NCBI RefSeq assembly: GCF_047495875.1
Contig: NC_092474.1
Location: forward strand, 13,304,073 to 13,368,072
DNA length: 64,000 bases
Origin: Pithys albifrons albifrons
Lineage: Eukaryota > Chordata > Aves > Passeriformes > Thamnophilidae
Direction of reading: 5' to 3'
Shown: in pieces, positions 1 to 13,243 of the stretch
How positions within the stretch are numbered: position 1 is the first letter of the stretch
How the letters are laid out: every line of letters begins with the position of its first letter
The notes under the pieces: generated by a model
Database searches by the model: none
Seen by the model: the letters and a program-made list of their open reading frames with translations, nothing else
Told to the model about the DNA's origin: nothing
Program-made: the position numbers and the translations under genes

Positions 1-1946
1 GTCAGAGCTGCCCACGAGGGGCTGCAGAGGCGTGGGGGGAGCAGGACTCCTCCAGATGCATTTCCCCACGGGGGGGCAGCTAAAAGCAGCGGCACTCCCT
101 GGCCCGGCAGGTTCCAGTGCTGAACTCATGAATCAGCAACATGCCGCCTTTTTCCAGTAAAAAAAAAAAAGAAAAAAAAGGACATAAATAAGGGAAATTA
201 AATAAACCCACAGAGAACCAAGAACAAGCCCTCCCCAACCGAGCATCATGAGCACTGGCTGTGCTGATTGGGACCAGAGGAGCCCTGGGGTTAAATTGAA
301 GTCGTTTGCCTGGCGGGTCAGCCCCGCTCGGTGGGGTGCTGGCCCCAGACCCGAGCCCGTGTGCACGGAGAGCTTCCCGCTGTGCCCACCCCAGCACGGC
401 CGGGCGTGCCCGGGGCTCGGCCGCTGCTCCGGTTCCTCCAGCCCTCGCGGAGAGGCTTCCCGGGGTGAAACGCTGCGGGGGAAGAGTCTCATCCCCGTCC
501 CGCTGTCGGCCCCCAGCGCCCGCCGCTCCTCCGCGGCACGGGGTGGGAAGAGGAGGAGGAGAACTGCTGGGGGAGGAAGGCACCGTCCCTCGACTCCTCC
601 CGTCACAGCCTGCAAGGGACACAACAAGCAGAGTCAGCACTTTGGGCTGGCTTTGTCTCACGGCACTGTGGGGTTTTTAGGGCAGCTCATTGCAAAAATA
701 CCCTCCTAAAACAGGTTTGCCGTCGGGCTGTGCCCAAAAAAAGTGGCACCGGGGGCACCATGAACTTCTGCCCTCTGCCAGCCCGGGCTGGGCTCTCCTG
801 GTGCATCATATAAAGGGGGTTGTCAGGTACCACACACCTCATCCCCATCCCTGTGCATCCAGGGGTGCTTGTCCCCTGTCCCCTTGGTGCAGGGATGGCA
901 GAGCCCTGGGTGCCACAGCCAGTGGGTGAGCAGGGACCCCTGGGAAGCCAGGACCGAACACAGGGACAACAGCCAGAGCTGAGCCCCTCTGGAAGGACTC
1001 AACTGGATGGAAAAGGAGTGCTGAGCTGAGGCATCCTCCCTCCCCTGGTGCTTAGCAAAAGAGGGGGCTGGTAATGAAGAGGGAGCTGCGGGGCAGCCAC
1101 AGCCCGTGGCAGGCAGAGCGTGGCTCGGTGATTGCAAAAACCTTCCCCAGCCCAACGGAGCAATTACACAACCTGCTGCTTTGGGGGCCATCAACCTTCA
1201 GCTTTCCTTGCCCGGCTGCCAGAGCCACCCCGGTGCCTGCTCGGAGCACGGCTGGGTAATTAACTTCCCCCCTGATTAATGGCTTAGGTTCAGGGTGATT
1301 TGGAGGCCGTTTGACTGTGGGCTTTGCGCTGTTCAGCCCCGAGCACGTGGGACAAGAGGTGGCACAAGGGACACTCCAGCAGCTCTCGCTGTGCCTGTAA
1401 CCTTGGCACAGTGTTTGCCACACAGATAAGGAAGGGGGTTTGTTATCAGATGCAGCAGGAGAAATCAGTATCTCCAACCCTCAGTGAGGACCAAGGGGGA
1501 TGCTTGAAGCAGTCTGAAGTGTCCTCACATCTATCTCCCTCCCTCCAGCCCCATTTCCAGCCCCCACACTCCGGGGATGCACGTTGGGAGAACGAAACCC
1601 CCTTCCCCTGTGAACACAAACCCTGCGTGGGTGAGACTTTTGGTTCTATTTGTCATAATATGACAAATTCAAGGGAAGAAAATGAGTTTCTAAGTGATTG
1701 TTCTGCGTTTTGCCTGCTGTTCCCAACAGGGCAGATCCCAAAACCCTGACTGGGGACCCATTGATGCCATTTTCTGAAGCAGAGGGATGTGACTAAACCA
1801 AAGCAATGAAACGGAGCAAGACGTGGCCACGGGAAAAGAAGAGACCACGCTGGAAGCTGAAGGTCTGAGGAGAGACCCCTGGGCAGGGCAACCCCCCAGC
1901 AGTTAAATCTGGGAATAGAGAAGGACTGGCAGGGGCAGGGACTCAC
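1..1946. other. Sequence 3' of the last visible exon; no gene found
   Basis: The terminal KSR2 coding residue and 3' UTR could lie here or beyond the left edge. I looked on the minus strand for an acceptor followed by a one- or two-codon ending and saw nothing convincing. Bases about 320-600 are CpG-rich, 150-180 is A-rich, and the rest is unremarkable GC-rich intron-like DNA. No CR1 copy was recognised. Confidence 0.5.
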
Positions 1947-2080
1947 TCTGCCGACTTCCAGAAGTGCCCGGGGTGGGAAAGGCGGCGGTTGCGCTTTGGC
2001 AGTTTCTCCAGCATGTCCATGAGCTTGGTGAAGGTGGGTCTCTCCTCTTGCTCATAGGCCCAGCAGAAGAGGAGGATGTC
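1947..2080 (-). CDS. KSR2: KSR2 exon, end of kinase-like domain
   Basis: This 134-nt exon has acceptor GTGGCTGCAG. It encodes DILLFCWAYEQEERPTF, TKLMDMLEKLPKRN and RRLSHPGHFWKSA plus GA. RRLSHP corresponds to the C-terminal 14-3-3 site of KSR1. The exon can end at a consensus donor GTGAGT (1946-1941), leaving only one or two codons for a last exon outside the window. If it is not spliced, the frame reads Glu and then TGA (1945-1943). I favour splicing because human KSR2 ends SAEL, but the two cannot be separated here. Confidence 0.95.
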
Positions 2081-2184
2081 CTGCAGCCACATGGGACAAC
2101 CAAACCGAGTCAGGCCCTCTCCCACCATGAACTGAGTTGGTCCCTCTCCCACCATGATCCCTGCACCCAACACCCACACAAGGA

Positions 2185-3560
2185 CCCATCTCCATCACCA
2201 TATCCTTGGGAAGGGTTGGGATAGGGGGGATGTGCCCCTCCCATAAGAACACTATTTCCATCACTGGATTCTTGTGAAGGGCTGAGGCGGAGAGGATGTG
2301 TCCATTCCATGAGGACCCATCTCCATCACCACACCCTCGGAAAGATCTGGGATGGGGAGGGATGTGCCTATCTCATGAGGACAGGGTTTCCATCTTGGGA
2401 AGGGTTGGGGTGGAGGGGTTGCATCCATCCCATGAAGACCCATCTCCATCACTACATCCCTGTGAAGGGCTAGGGTTGGGAGGGACGTGTCCATCCCATG
2501 AGAACTCATTTCCATCACCACATCCTGGTGAAGGGCTGGGGTGGGGGGGATGTGTCCATCCCATGAGGTTCCATCTTCATCACTACATCCATGTGAAGGG
2601 TTAGGGTTGGGAGGATGTGTCCATCCCATGAGGTTCCATTTCCATCACCACATCCTGGTAAAGAGCTGGCATGGGAGGGGATTTGTCCATCTCATGGAGA
2701 CCCATCTCCATCATCGTAAAGATTTGGGATGGAGGGGATGTGCCCATCCCATGAGAACCCATCTCCATCACCACACCCTGGGGAAGGACTGGTGTGGAAG
2801 GGATGTCTCCATCCCATGAGGTTCAATCTCCATCACCACATTCTTGTGAAGGGCTGCGGTGGGAAGGATGTGCCCATCCCATGAGGTTCCATCACCACAT
2901 CCTTGTAAAGATTTGGGATGGAGTGGATGTGCCCATCCCATGAGATTCCATCCCCACATCCTTGTAAAGATTTGGGATGGAGGGCATGTGCCCATCCCAT
3001 GAGGTTCCATCCCCACATCCTTGTAAAGATTTGGGATGGAGAGGATGTGCCCATCCCATGAGGTTCCATCCCCACATCCTTGTAACGATTTGGGATGGAG
3101 AGGATGTGCCCATCCCATGAGGTTCCATCCCCACATCCTTGTAAAGATTTGGGATGGAGAGGATGTGCCCATCCCATGAGGTTCCATCCCCACATCATTG
3201 TAAAGATTTGGGATGGAGGGGATGTGTCCATCCCATTGGGACCCACCTCCATCACCACATCCTGGGGAAGGACTGCTGTGGAAGGGATGTCTCCATCCCA
3301 TGAGGTTCAATCTCCATCACCACATTCTTGTAAAGGGCTGGGGTGGGAAGGATGTGCCCATCCCATGAGGTTCCATCACCACATCCTTGTAAAGATTTGG
3401 GATGGAGAGGATGTGCCCATCCCATGAGGTTCCATCCCCACATCCTTGTAACGATTTGGGATGGAGAGGATGTGCCCATCCCATGAGGTTCCATCCCCAC
3501 ATCCTTGTAACGATTTGGGATGGAGAGGATGTGTCCATCCCATTAGGACCCACCTCCATC
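2185..3560. repeat. 59-bp minisatellite filling a KSR2 intron
   Basis: About 23 diverged tandem units occupy some 1.37 kb of a 1.57-kb intron. In the core (about 2890-3230 and 3370-3530) the period is exactly 59 bp, each unit containing CCCATCCCATGAGGTTCCAT and TTGTAAAGATTTGGGATGG. Units at the left end are older and more variable. A block at about 2757-2895 recurs at about 3239-3370, so there is a higher-order duplication of about 480 bp. The array begins about 100 bp from the acceptor of the 1947-2080 exon. Confidence 0.95.
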
Positions 3561-3654
3561 TGGTGAAGATTCTAGGGACCCACCAGGCAGGACATGCACC
3601 AGCCCCTCTCCACACACACACATGGTGCTCCAGCACCTGCCCCACACCACCTAC

Positions 3655-3784
3655 CGAGATCTCCTTGCCCATCCCGATCTGGCTGAGGTTGGGCTTCATC
3701 CCACTTCCCACCTGCCAGATTATTGCCTCCGCCGGCTGCGTCTTGAAGGGCCATTCCCGCGCGTGCAGCTCGTACCAGATCGTG
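3655..3784 (-). CDS. KSR2: KSR2 exon, kinase-like C lobe
   Basis: This 130-nt exon has acceptor TGTCCCCCAACAG and donor GTAGGT. It encodes [37 protein letters not shown] and MGKEIS, ending at a codon boundary. WQVGSG differs conservatively from the human WQMGTG that I recall. The exon contributes the MEK-binding helical face of the C lobe. Confidence 0.98.
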
Positions 3785-5884
3785 CTGTTGGGGGACAGAG
3801 GGGATTAGAGATGGAGGAACCAGGAGGCATTTTGGCTGGGGGGATATCTGGCCATTGCACCCACATCCATCATCTCTCCTTGCTCCCAAATCACCAATAT
3901 CCAGGAGGTGCTTCATCCCACATATGACACCAGAGGGGCTCAGCCCTTGTTACAGAGGTGTCACCTCTCCCACCTTCCACATGGAGAAACTGAGGCTGCT
4001 GACTTGACCCAGAGCAAGCCCTGATTCACACCAGGGGAGATCCCAACCTGTGGGAAGGAGGACAGGGGGTGATGGAGAACCAGGCAGAACCTCCATCCAT
4101 CCTGTGACATCCAGTGGGAATCTCCCCCCTGGCTGCAGTAATGCCGTGCTCCGTTGCCCATGGAGCAGGTGTGGGGATCCAGCTGCTGGGCTGGTGTTTC
4201 TGACACCCACTCCAGGGAAGGCCAAGCCCAAGTGTTCACTTTCACTCCAGCTTTTCCCTTTCACTTCTTCAAACAGCGCTCCAAGGTACAGAAAGCCATC
4301 CAAGCCATGGCACGAACCATCCCAGGTGCCCTCACCAGGTGATGGCACACGTGAATCCCCGACCATCTGCTCCTGCATCACTCTCACCACTAAGCCAAGC
4401 CCTCCTTCCCGTGAGGAATCCCAAATCCAAGGGACTATCCCAAAACAAGGGTGTCTCTTGCTGAGCTGGCAGCCACCCCCGTGGTCCTCCTCCACCCCCG
4501 CTTCCGTCTGGGAATTTTGCATCCTCATTTTCTGGCATCCAGAGGCTGGATGAGCCCTGACTCCTGCAGTGCCATCCCTGTTGTCCAAGGTAAATTCCTT
4601 GGACCTGCTTTTCCCTTCCAGGGATGCCACCATGACCACGTGAAGCAGCAAGAAACAGGTTAAAATTACATCGAGGTGGAAAAATCTGGAGGAAGGGATC
4701 TGATAAATGGAAGCTCACCCTCAGATAGGGATGCTCCCTAATCTGGGAAATCAGCTCTTCTGATTTTGGTAAAATATGCACAGATTGGCTGGAAATCTCC
4801 AAAAGAATTGAATAATGTGGCAAAAATGTTGGTGCTGTGGGTGCACAGAGGAACTGGGGGCTGGAGAGGGGCAGATCCTGTGGGCACAGGGTGAGGTGCT
4901 CAGGAAGGTGCAGGGATGCTGAAGGTGCCTCCACACACCTGCAGTTAGATTTAACACACCCAATCCATTAATTCAAGTTTCTAGTTGGGAGTTTGGGGAC
5001 TAATTTTTCACCTTCCCATTTCTAGATGTATCCAAAATGTTGTTTCCCAAGGTGCTCCAGAGAGAGGGATGCTGCTCCATCTCTCTTTGCATGAGATGAT
5101 CACACATCTAACAATAATAATCATTATTGATGGGATCTGTCAGGTTTTGGTGAGGACACACCACCAGCCTCAGCCTCCTGCTTTCCCCCACCCTCACACA
5201 CACTGTAAATTAACATCTCTGTCTTCTTTAAAAGCTCTTTTTCCTTTTGCTGTCGCTGATCCCCAAATCCCTTGTGGGAAGCAATAACCCTCCGGATCAT
5301 CCTTGAGCCTCCCGGGCTTAACCGAGGGCAGCAGAAACAAGAAAGAGGAAACACGTGGGAAAATCTTTTAATCTTTTAAGGAAACTCGTGCTTTACATAC
5401 AGGCAGAGCTCACACTTGGGGGAAAAAAAGGGAAAACTAAAGTCTCAGCAACCCACTCTCGCTTAGCTCGATACGATCCCTTAATTACCTCTTTATTTTC
5501 GTGCTGAACTTATACCTCGGGGAGGGCAAGAAAACCCAAGCAGACCCTTTCAGCTGTAATTACTCTGGGTTTGATGGCAATCTCGCCTCCGGTAACGAGC
5601 CCACGCGCCCTAATCCCCACAGCCTTTAAGGTATCCATGAGAAAATTAATCCCCTGGGAAAAATCCGCAGCGCTGCCAGAAGGGCTTTGTCAGGGTGGGG
5701 TTGGGCTCCTGCCTGGAGGGAGGTTTGTGGGCAGACAAAGGGCAGGAGTAATGATTGTGGGCGCTGAGGGAGGCTCAGGAATTCTCCTTTTCTTGGCCTT
5801 TTGGCATCTCCTGGCAGTGCAGCCGAAGCCATCAGCCCCCTGCAGCCAGATGGTGTGGGAAACTGGGGAGTCAGGGGCTGCCAG
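3785..5884. other. Intron; AT-rich block at 5360-5650
   Basis: No repeat or gene was recognised in 3785-5360. Around 5360-5650 the base composition becomes AT-rich, with several TAATTA-type homeodomain cores (for example CCCTTAATTACC and GCTGTAATTACT). It has the look of a conserved intronic enhancer, but conservation cannot be tested here. Confidence 0.4.
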
Positions 5885-6296
5885 GACTGTGATCCCAACC
5901 TTTGGCATCCCCATCCAATATCCAAGCACCTCCCTGTGCCCCAGGAGGATGCAGAGGAGAGATGATGCCAGGCTGGCATCCCCTGGATGGTGAACTGGGG
6001 CCCACTAAGCAAACCCATCCTCAACTGGGATGCTCCCATTGCCACCCTTGTCCGTGGCCAAAACAGGAGGATTTTGTGATTCCAGGGATTCCCAGACGTG
6101 TGTCCCCTCTCCTCTGCATCCCCATCCAACATTCCAGCACTTTCTTGTTGGTACCTGCCCCAGGAGGATGCAGGGAAGAGATGATGCCAGGCTGGCACCT
6201 CCTGGATGCTCCAACCCCTGATGCCTTCAGCCACCCTGGACCATTAACCAAAACAGGAGGATCTGATGATTTAGGGAGGGTTTCACACCAAATTCC
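5885..6296 (+). repeat. Intronic direct repeat, copy 1 (left of exon)
   Basis: This segment shares long runs with 6945-7270, for example TGGCCAAAACAGGAGGATTT, CATCCCCATCCAACATTCCA and CCCCAGGAGGATGCAGGG, in the same order and direction. A third partial copy, without the first part, is at 5885-5985. The family is unknown to me; it could be an old local duplication or an unnamed interspersed repeat. Confidence 0.85.
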
Positions 6297-6452
6297 CTGA
6301 AGAAGGAAGGTGCTCCCAGCCCAGCCTGAGGAATTCCAGTAGGCAACATCCCTTCGGCTTTGGGACGAGCAAATATGTCCCTGTCCCCTCCTGACTGCCC
6401 AGAGCAGCTCCCACCTGGCACAACCACCCACTCCCAGTGCCACGGGACTCAC

Positions 6453-6584
6453 CCCAGGGCAAAGACATCCGAGTGCTTGGAGAAGGGCAGCTTGTCCTCC
6501 TCGGTGTCCGGGGAGAGCTGCCGGATGATCTCGGGCGCGAGGTGGCACAACCAGCCGTTCTGGATCCGCAGCTTGTTCTCCCTC
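6453..6584 (-). CDS. KSR2: KSR2 exon, activation segment and APE motif
   Basis: This 132-nt exon has acceptor TGTTTTGGCAG and donor GTGAGT. It encodes RENKLRIQNGWLCHLAPEII then RQLSPDTEEDKLPFSKHSD and VFALG (the last Gly codon is split). APE closes the activation segment. The exon sits between two diverged copies of a repeated intronic segment (5885-6296 and 6945-7270), which could recombine and delete it. Confidence 0.98.
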
Positions 6585-6944
6585 CTGCCAAAACAGGGGA
6601 CTGAAGCCGTGGGCACCATGGGGGGCACATCACCACCTCACCACCACCAAGCAGCCCCAGCTCCCACATGCTCTCCCCATGGCTTTTAAGCCTGGTTTTT
6701 CCTACGTCATCCTTGCAAAGTCAGGTTTTAACCCTGCCCTGAGGAATGTCAGCACGGTGGCTGCACACCTACCCCTGCCAGGCAGCAGGGCAAAGTTTGG
6801 GCACAGGATGGTGGCTCTGCCGGGCATGTGATGGGAATGTAGGATCTGGCAGTGCTCTTGGTGTGGCCATTGCACCAAAACACCTTAAAAGACCCTGGGG
6901 CAAAGCACTACTGGGGGTGGATTCCCCCAGTGCTGACACAGGAT

Positions 6945-7270
6945 GGTGGACTGGGGTCCATGAAGCAAAGTCATCCTTGACTGGGATGCTTCAGTTGCCA
7001 CCCTTGTCCATGGCCAAAACAGGAGGATTTTGTGGGTCAGGGAGAATCAGGGTGTGGATGGATTCCTAGACCTGTGTCCCCTCTCCTCTGCATCCCCATC
7101 CAACATTCCAGCCCTTTCTTGTGGGTACCTGCCCCAGGAGGATGCAGGGGAGAGATGATGCCACCCTGGCACCCCCAGGATGCTCCAGATCCTGTTGCCT
7201 GGAGCCACCCTGGTCCATTCACCAAAACAGGAGGATTTGGAGATTCAGGGAGTGTTTCACGCAAAATTTG
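6945..7270 (+). repeat. Intronic direct repeat, copy 2 (right of exon)
   Basis: This is the partner of 5985-6296 in direct orientation, diverged by point changes and small gaps. Together the two flank the activation-segment exon of KSR2. Confidence 0.85.
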
Positions 7271-9120
7271 AACCTCCCCTAATCCATTCTAAAATAACAG
7301 CCTGGAAATGGGTGCCTTCAGGTGTTTGGGCCCCAGACAGCCCCTCCAGCCCACCCTCATGTCCAAGCCCCCAGTGCCATCACCCATGGGAACAGCCTGG
7401 CTTCATTAACAGCCCCTCGTTTAACCTCAGCTGTCCTTCCTCTGCCTCCTCAAGCTCCCCCTGGTCAGTATAAATCCATGAGGCTCCTTTGGCCAACAGC
7501 TGAGGATGACATTGGTTGCTTCTTCATCCTTTTATGTCCTCCAGGATGCACCACTGGCTTAAAGCTGGTCCCTGGGCAGGGAAATGGGCAGGGACCACGG
7601 GCGGTGGCACATGTTAAGCAGCTTGATGGTGTGTCTGAGCCCAAATTCAGCAGTAGGAGGTAACAAAAACTGTCCCACGTCATGCTGGGCTGGAGAAGGA
7701 AGAGCCAGGAACTTCTCCCTGTTTGTGCTTTGGAGCTCTGCCAAAGATGGTGATGTACAGGGGGTAAGGATGGCTGGGGGGTCATCTGTCCTCCTGAATG
7801 CCAGCCTGGGGCCAAAATCCCAGAGCCCAGGGGACATCATCCAGGCACAGGCACCTCCATCCACCCTCAGGGCAGGAGAACAACCTCCCACCACAAATGT
7901 TGACTCCTTGCCTGGCTTTCCCAACATGACTGATCCTCCTGCCTGCAAAGCCATCCCCATCTCCAGGCATCCCCCATAACTCTGTCAACCACCAGAGGAG
8001 AACCCTCCTCCATAGAGAGGACACTGATTGTCCATGGAATCACTGATTAAGCCTCCTTGCCCCCTCTGGGGTCTGGATGGCTCCTCTTCACCCCACTGTG
8101 GTGCAACCACAGCTGCAATCAGCGGCTCCGGCGAGACAGGGCCCCTCCAGCCCTGGGAGCTGCAGCAAAAGAGCACTTTGGCACAGAGGGGAGGCTTTCA
8201 GCTCCCCAGCCAGCTCCCACCACCATCCTCCAGCCCACACAGCTCTTAATTACAAGCCAGCATTAAGCACCTGGGCAATTAGGAAGGATGTGGAGGAGCT
8301 GCCTCGTCCTTCCCGGTGTCTGCCGTCTCCATCCCTGGCAGGCAGCGGGGAGCAGGATGGAGTGGGCAGCACTTAGATCTGCTCCATCACCCTCAGCAAG
8401 ACCAGGTTTGCTCCTGGAGCTTTTATTTGTGCTCATTTAAGTTGTTCAGTGCTGTGATAACCCAGGAGCAGCATTCAGTCTTTGCTTGGGATGCTCCAGG
8501 GGCTGGATTTGGACCCACAGCTCCATGTGAGCCCATCAATCCTCCACAAAGCTCAGTCTGAGCACTCGGCTGTGGGTTATGAGCTTCCAGCAAGGAGGGC
8601 TGGGCTTCATGTGATCCCAAAAGTGTTTCAATTACAGCAATTTGAGTGTTTATTGCAAAAGTTGCCCTGACTTCTCAACTGACCCGGCCACTTCCACGAG
8701 CAGGAGGCACCAGCTGAGCATCTTCTAAGCCCACCAAGGACAAGTCACCCCCAAGGCAAAGCCAGAGTAGAAAAGCTCTTCAGACTCCTCAGACCCACCT
8801 CGTGCTTCTCCTAATTACAGAGCAGCCCTCCCAAGCCCAGTAACATTTCAATAATGGAGAAATAAATATGATTTCATCAGGAGAAGGCACTAAATCACCA
8901 AATCTCTGTATTTTAACCCTTTAACCTGGGCCAGTCTGTACTTCACTCACAGCTAAAATATCACCAGCCTTAACTCAACCTGCCAAATTTGCTGCCTTCT
9001 CCACATGTTTGTCCAAGCCTCCAAGGACCCAGAATTGGGCTTTACCACTCTTCTTCTTCTGAGACAAAACAAAGGCAACAAAAACCCACCCCGAAGATGG
9101 AGATCAGACCTGCAGACATT
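7271..9120. other. Intron, no repeat recognised
   Basis: No exon, RNA gene or mobile element was recognised. About 8790-8990 is AT-rich (AATAATGGAGAAATAAATATG) and resembles conserved non-coding DNA. The rest is ordinary GC-rich intron. Confidence 0.4.
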
Positions 9121-10117
9121 TCATAGAATCACAGAATGGATTGGGTTGGAAAAGACCTCCGAGATCATCAAGTCCAACCCTTGGGCCAACTCCAGTCCCT
9201 TTACCAGATCATGGCACTCAGTGCCACGGCCAAGCTCAGCTGAAAAACCTCCAGGGATGGGGAATCCACCCCCTCTCTGGGCAGCCCATTCCAATCCCTG
9301 AGCACTCTCTCTGCAAAGAATTTCTTTCTGCTCTCCAACTTCAATTTCCCCTGGCAGAGCTTGAGCCCATCGTGCCCCCTTGTCCTATTGCTGAGTGCCT
9401 GGGAGAAGAGACCAACCCCCACCTGGCCACAACTTCCCTTCAGGCAGTCCCAGACAGTGCTGAGGTCACCTCTGAGCCTCCTCTTCTCCAGGCTGAACAC
9501 CCCCAGCTCCCTCAGCCTCTCCCCACAGCACTTGTGCTCCAGTCCCTTCTCCAGCCTTGTTGCTCTTCTCTGGCCCCGCTCCAGCCCCTCAATCTCTTGC
9601 CTCAACTGAGGGGCCCAGAACTGAACACAACACTCAAGGTGTGGCCTCCCCAAGGCAGAGTCCAGGGGAAGGGTCACTGCCCTGGGCCTGCTGGCCACGC
9701 TAGTTTGGATCCAGGGCAGGATCCCATTGGCCTTCTTGGCCACCTGGGCACACTGGTGGCTCCTGTTGAGCTTCCTGTCCCTCAGTCCCCCCAGGTCCCT
9801 CTGCCTGGCTGCTCTCCAGCCACTCTGTGCCCAGCCTGGAGCGCTGCAGGGGTTGGGGTGGCCAAAGGGCAGGACCTGCACTTGGCCTTGTTGAACTCCA
9901 TCCCATTGCAATCAGCCCATCTCTCCAGTCTCTCCAGATCCCTCTGCAGAGCCCTCCTGCCTTCCAGCAGGTCGACACTCCCTCCCAGCTTGGTGTCATC
10001 AGCAAATTTGCTGCTGATGGACTCAATCCCCTCATCTAAACCATCAATAAAGATGTTAAACAGGACTGGACCCAACACAGACCCCTGGGGAACACCACAT
10101 TTGCTGCTTCAAAATCC
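9121..10117 (-). mobile_element. CR1 retrotransposon, 5'-truncated, about 1 kb
   Basis: The copy is in minus orientation, with its 3' end at 9121 (catagaatcacagaatgg). The minus strand encodes the C-terminal part of CR1 ORF2: reverse-transcriptase pieces [15 protein letters not shown] and [10 protein letters not shown], then [44 protein letters not shown] and [19 protein letters not shown] frameshift near 9830-9900 splits the frame. Truncation at about 10117 is typical of target-primed reverse transcription. It is inactive. Confidence 0.95.
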
Positions 10118-11824
<1,707 letters not shown>

Positions 11825-12189
11825 CTAGGAAAGAAAAGAGAGAAAAATACCCCGGAATTAAAAAAGCAGCACAAACACACAGGATAACAGAGGCAGGGGG
11901 AGCCCCAAGGGAGAGCCTGGGTATGAGCACCCCTGAGCTGCCAGGGCACATCCAGGGCATGGCTGGGCCACAGCCAGAGAGGCTGCACATCCCCAAATAC
12001 CCCTGCAGAAAGGGCAGGTGTCTGGAGGGCCCCCTGGCTGGGGGTGGGCATCGTGTGGTGCTCACAGAGACGGGTGGTGTGGGTGTCTCGGCTGCGACTC
12101 ATCTTCCTGATTAATTGATTCTGCAAGAAAAATTAACTGCAAACCAAAGCAGCAGCCACTTCCCTGAAATCCTCCGCTGAGAGGAATTG

Positions 12190-12545
12190 ATGATGATGAT
12201 GTTTTCGCCCCCGTTTTCGTTGCGGGGATGGGAGAGGAGGGGCCATAAGTCACCGCTCTCCGTCGCCGCCGTGGCACATCCCGGCACTGCCACCGGCGCT
12301 TCCGACGCGCACACCGGCACCATCAGCCTGGAAACAAGCTCCTGGCGGGAGTCCTGCCTTCATTCCCTTCCCCCAGGAAAAAACTACTCGGTGGTTAATT
12401 AAAATTATTGCTAATGATGCAAAAAAAGGCCACGGGTGGGAAATCCAAGCTCTCCTGCACGGGGCTCGTTTAGCGCCGGCAAATCAAGCCAACCGCCGGC
12501 AGCTCCGCGCGGCGGATGTTCGGCTCGGCGGGATAACCAGCTCTG
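12190..12545. promoter_or_regulatory. Intronic CpG-rich block, candidate regulatory element
   Basis: Two clusters of CpG (about 12205-12345 and 12460-12540, with GTCGCCGCCGTGG and CTCCGCGCGGCGGATG) stand out in an intron otherwise poor in CpG. A TGATGATGATGATG run precedes it. It might be an unmethylated CpG island, alternative promoter or enhancer. No TATA box, start codon context or exon supports a transcript. Confidence 0.35.
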
Positions 12546-12699
12546 GGAGTGGGGAGGGGGATAAAAGACATTTATCCTGAGTTCATCAGGGATTTTGATG
12601 CTGCCCCACTTTTCATTCTCCTAAGCAGACTAAGGGAAAACTTGATCTAGAGTATGCTGCAGGAGGATCAATGCCCAACAGGCCGGCAAACTGTTGCTT

Positions 12700-13243
12700 A
12701 AGAGCGACTATCGCTTGTCTGTCACTGGCAAGGGGGATTTATTAACTGGATTTCCACAGGGATCCATCCATCCTAGGTCTGATCTTTTCATCTATCATCA
12801 TTAACCACTCAGGCTGGGGAAGAAGAGTGTATTTTTAAGTTGGTGGCTGATGAGGAGATGGAAGAAACGATCCAAATTCCACTATCTGGAAAGCAAACTG
12901 AAAAACGCCCCAACCCAGCAAGTTGAAGGGAAGTTCTGGCCAGGTGGGGGTTGGTCTCTTCTCCCAGGCACTCAGCAATAGGACAAGGGGGCACGATGGG
13001 CTCAAGCTCTGCCAGGGGAAATTGAAGTTGGAGAGCAGAAAGAAATTCTTTGCAGAGAGAGTGCTCAGGCATTGGAATGGGCTGCCCAGAGAGGGGGTGG
13101 ATTCCCCATCCCTGGAGGTTTTTCAGCTGAGCTTGGCCGTGGCACTGAGTGCCATGATCTGGTAAAGGGACTGAAGTTGGCCCAAGGGTTGGACTTGATG
13201 ATCTCGGAGGTCTTTGCCAATCCAACCCATTCTATGATTCTAT
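12700..13243 (+). mobile_element. CR1 retrotransposon fragment, plus orientation
   Basis: Bases 12926-13243 are a young CR1 3' end running from the ORF2 C-terminal codons to the tail CATTCTATGATTCTATGA. The preceding 12700-12925 is more decayed and has a GVPQGS-like reverse-transcriptase trace (GFPQGS), so it may be an older CR1 of another subfamily that the young one joined. Confidence 0.85.
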
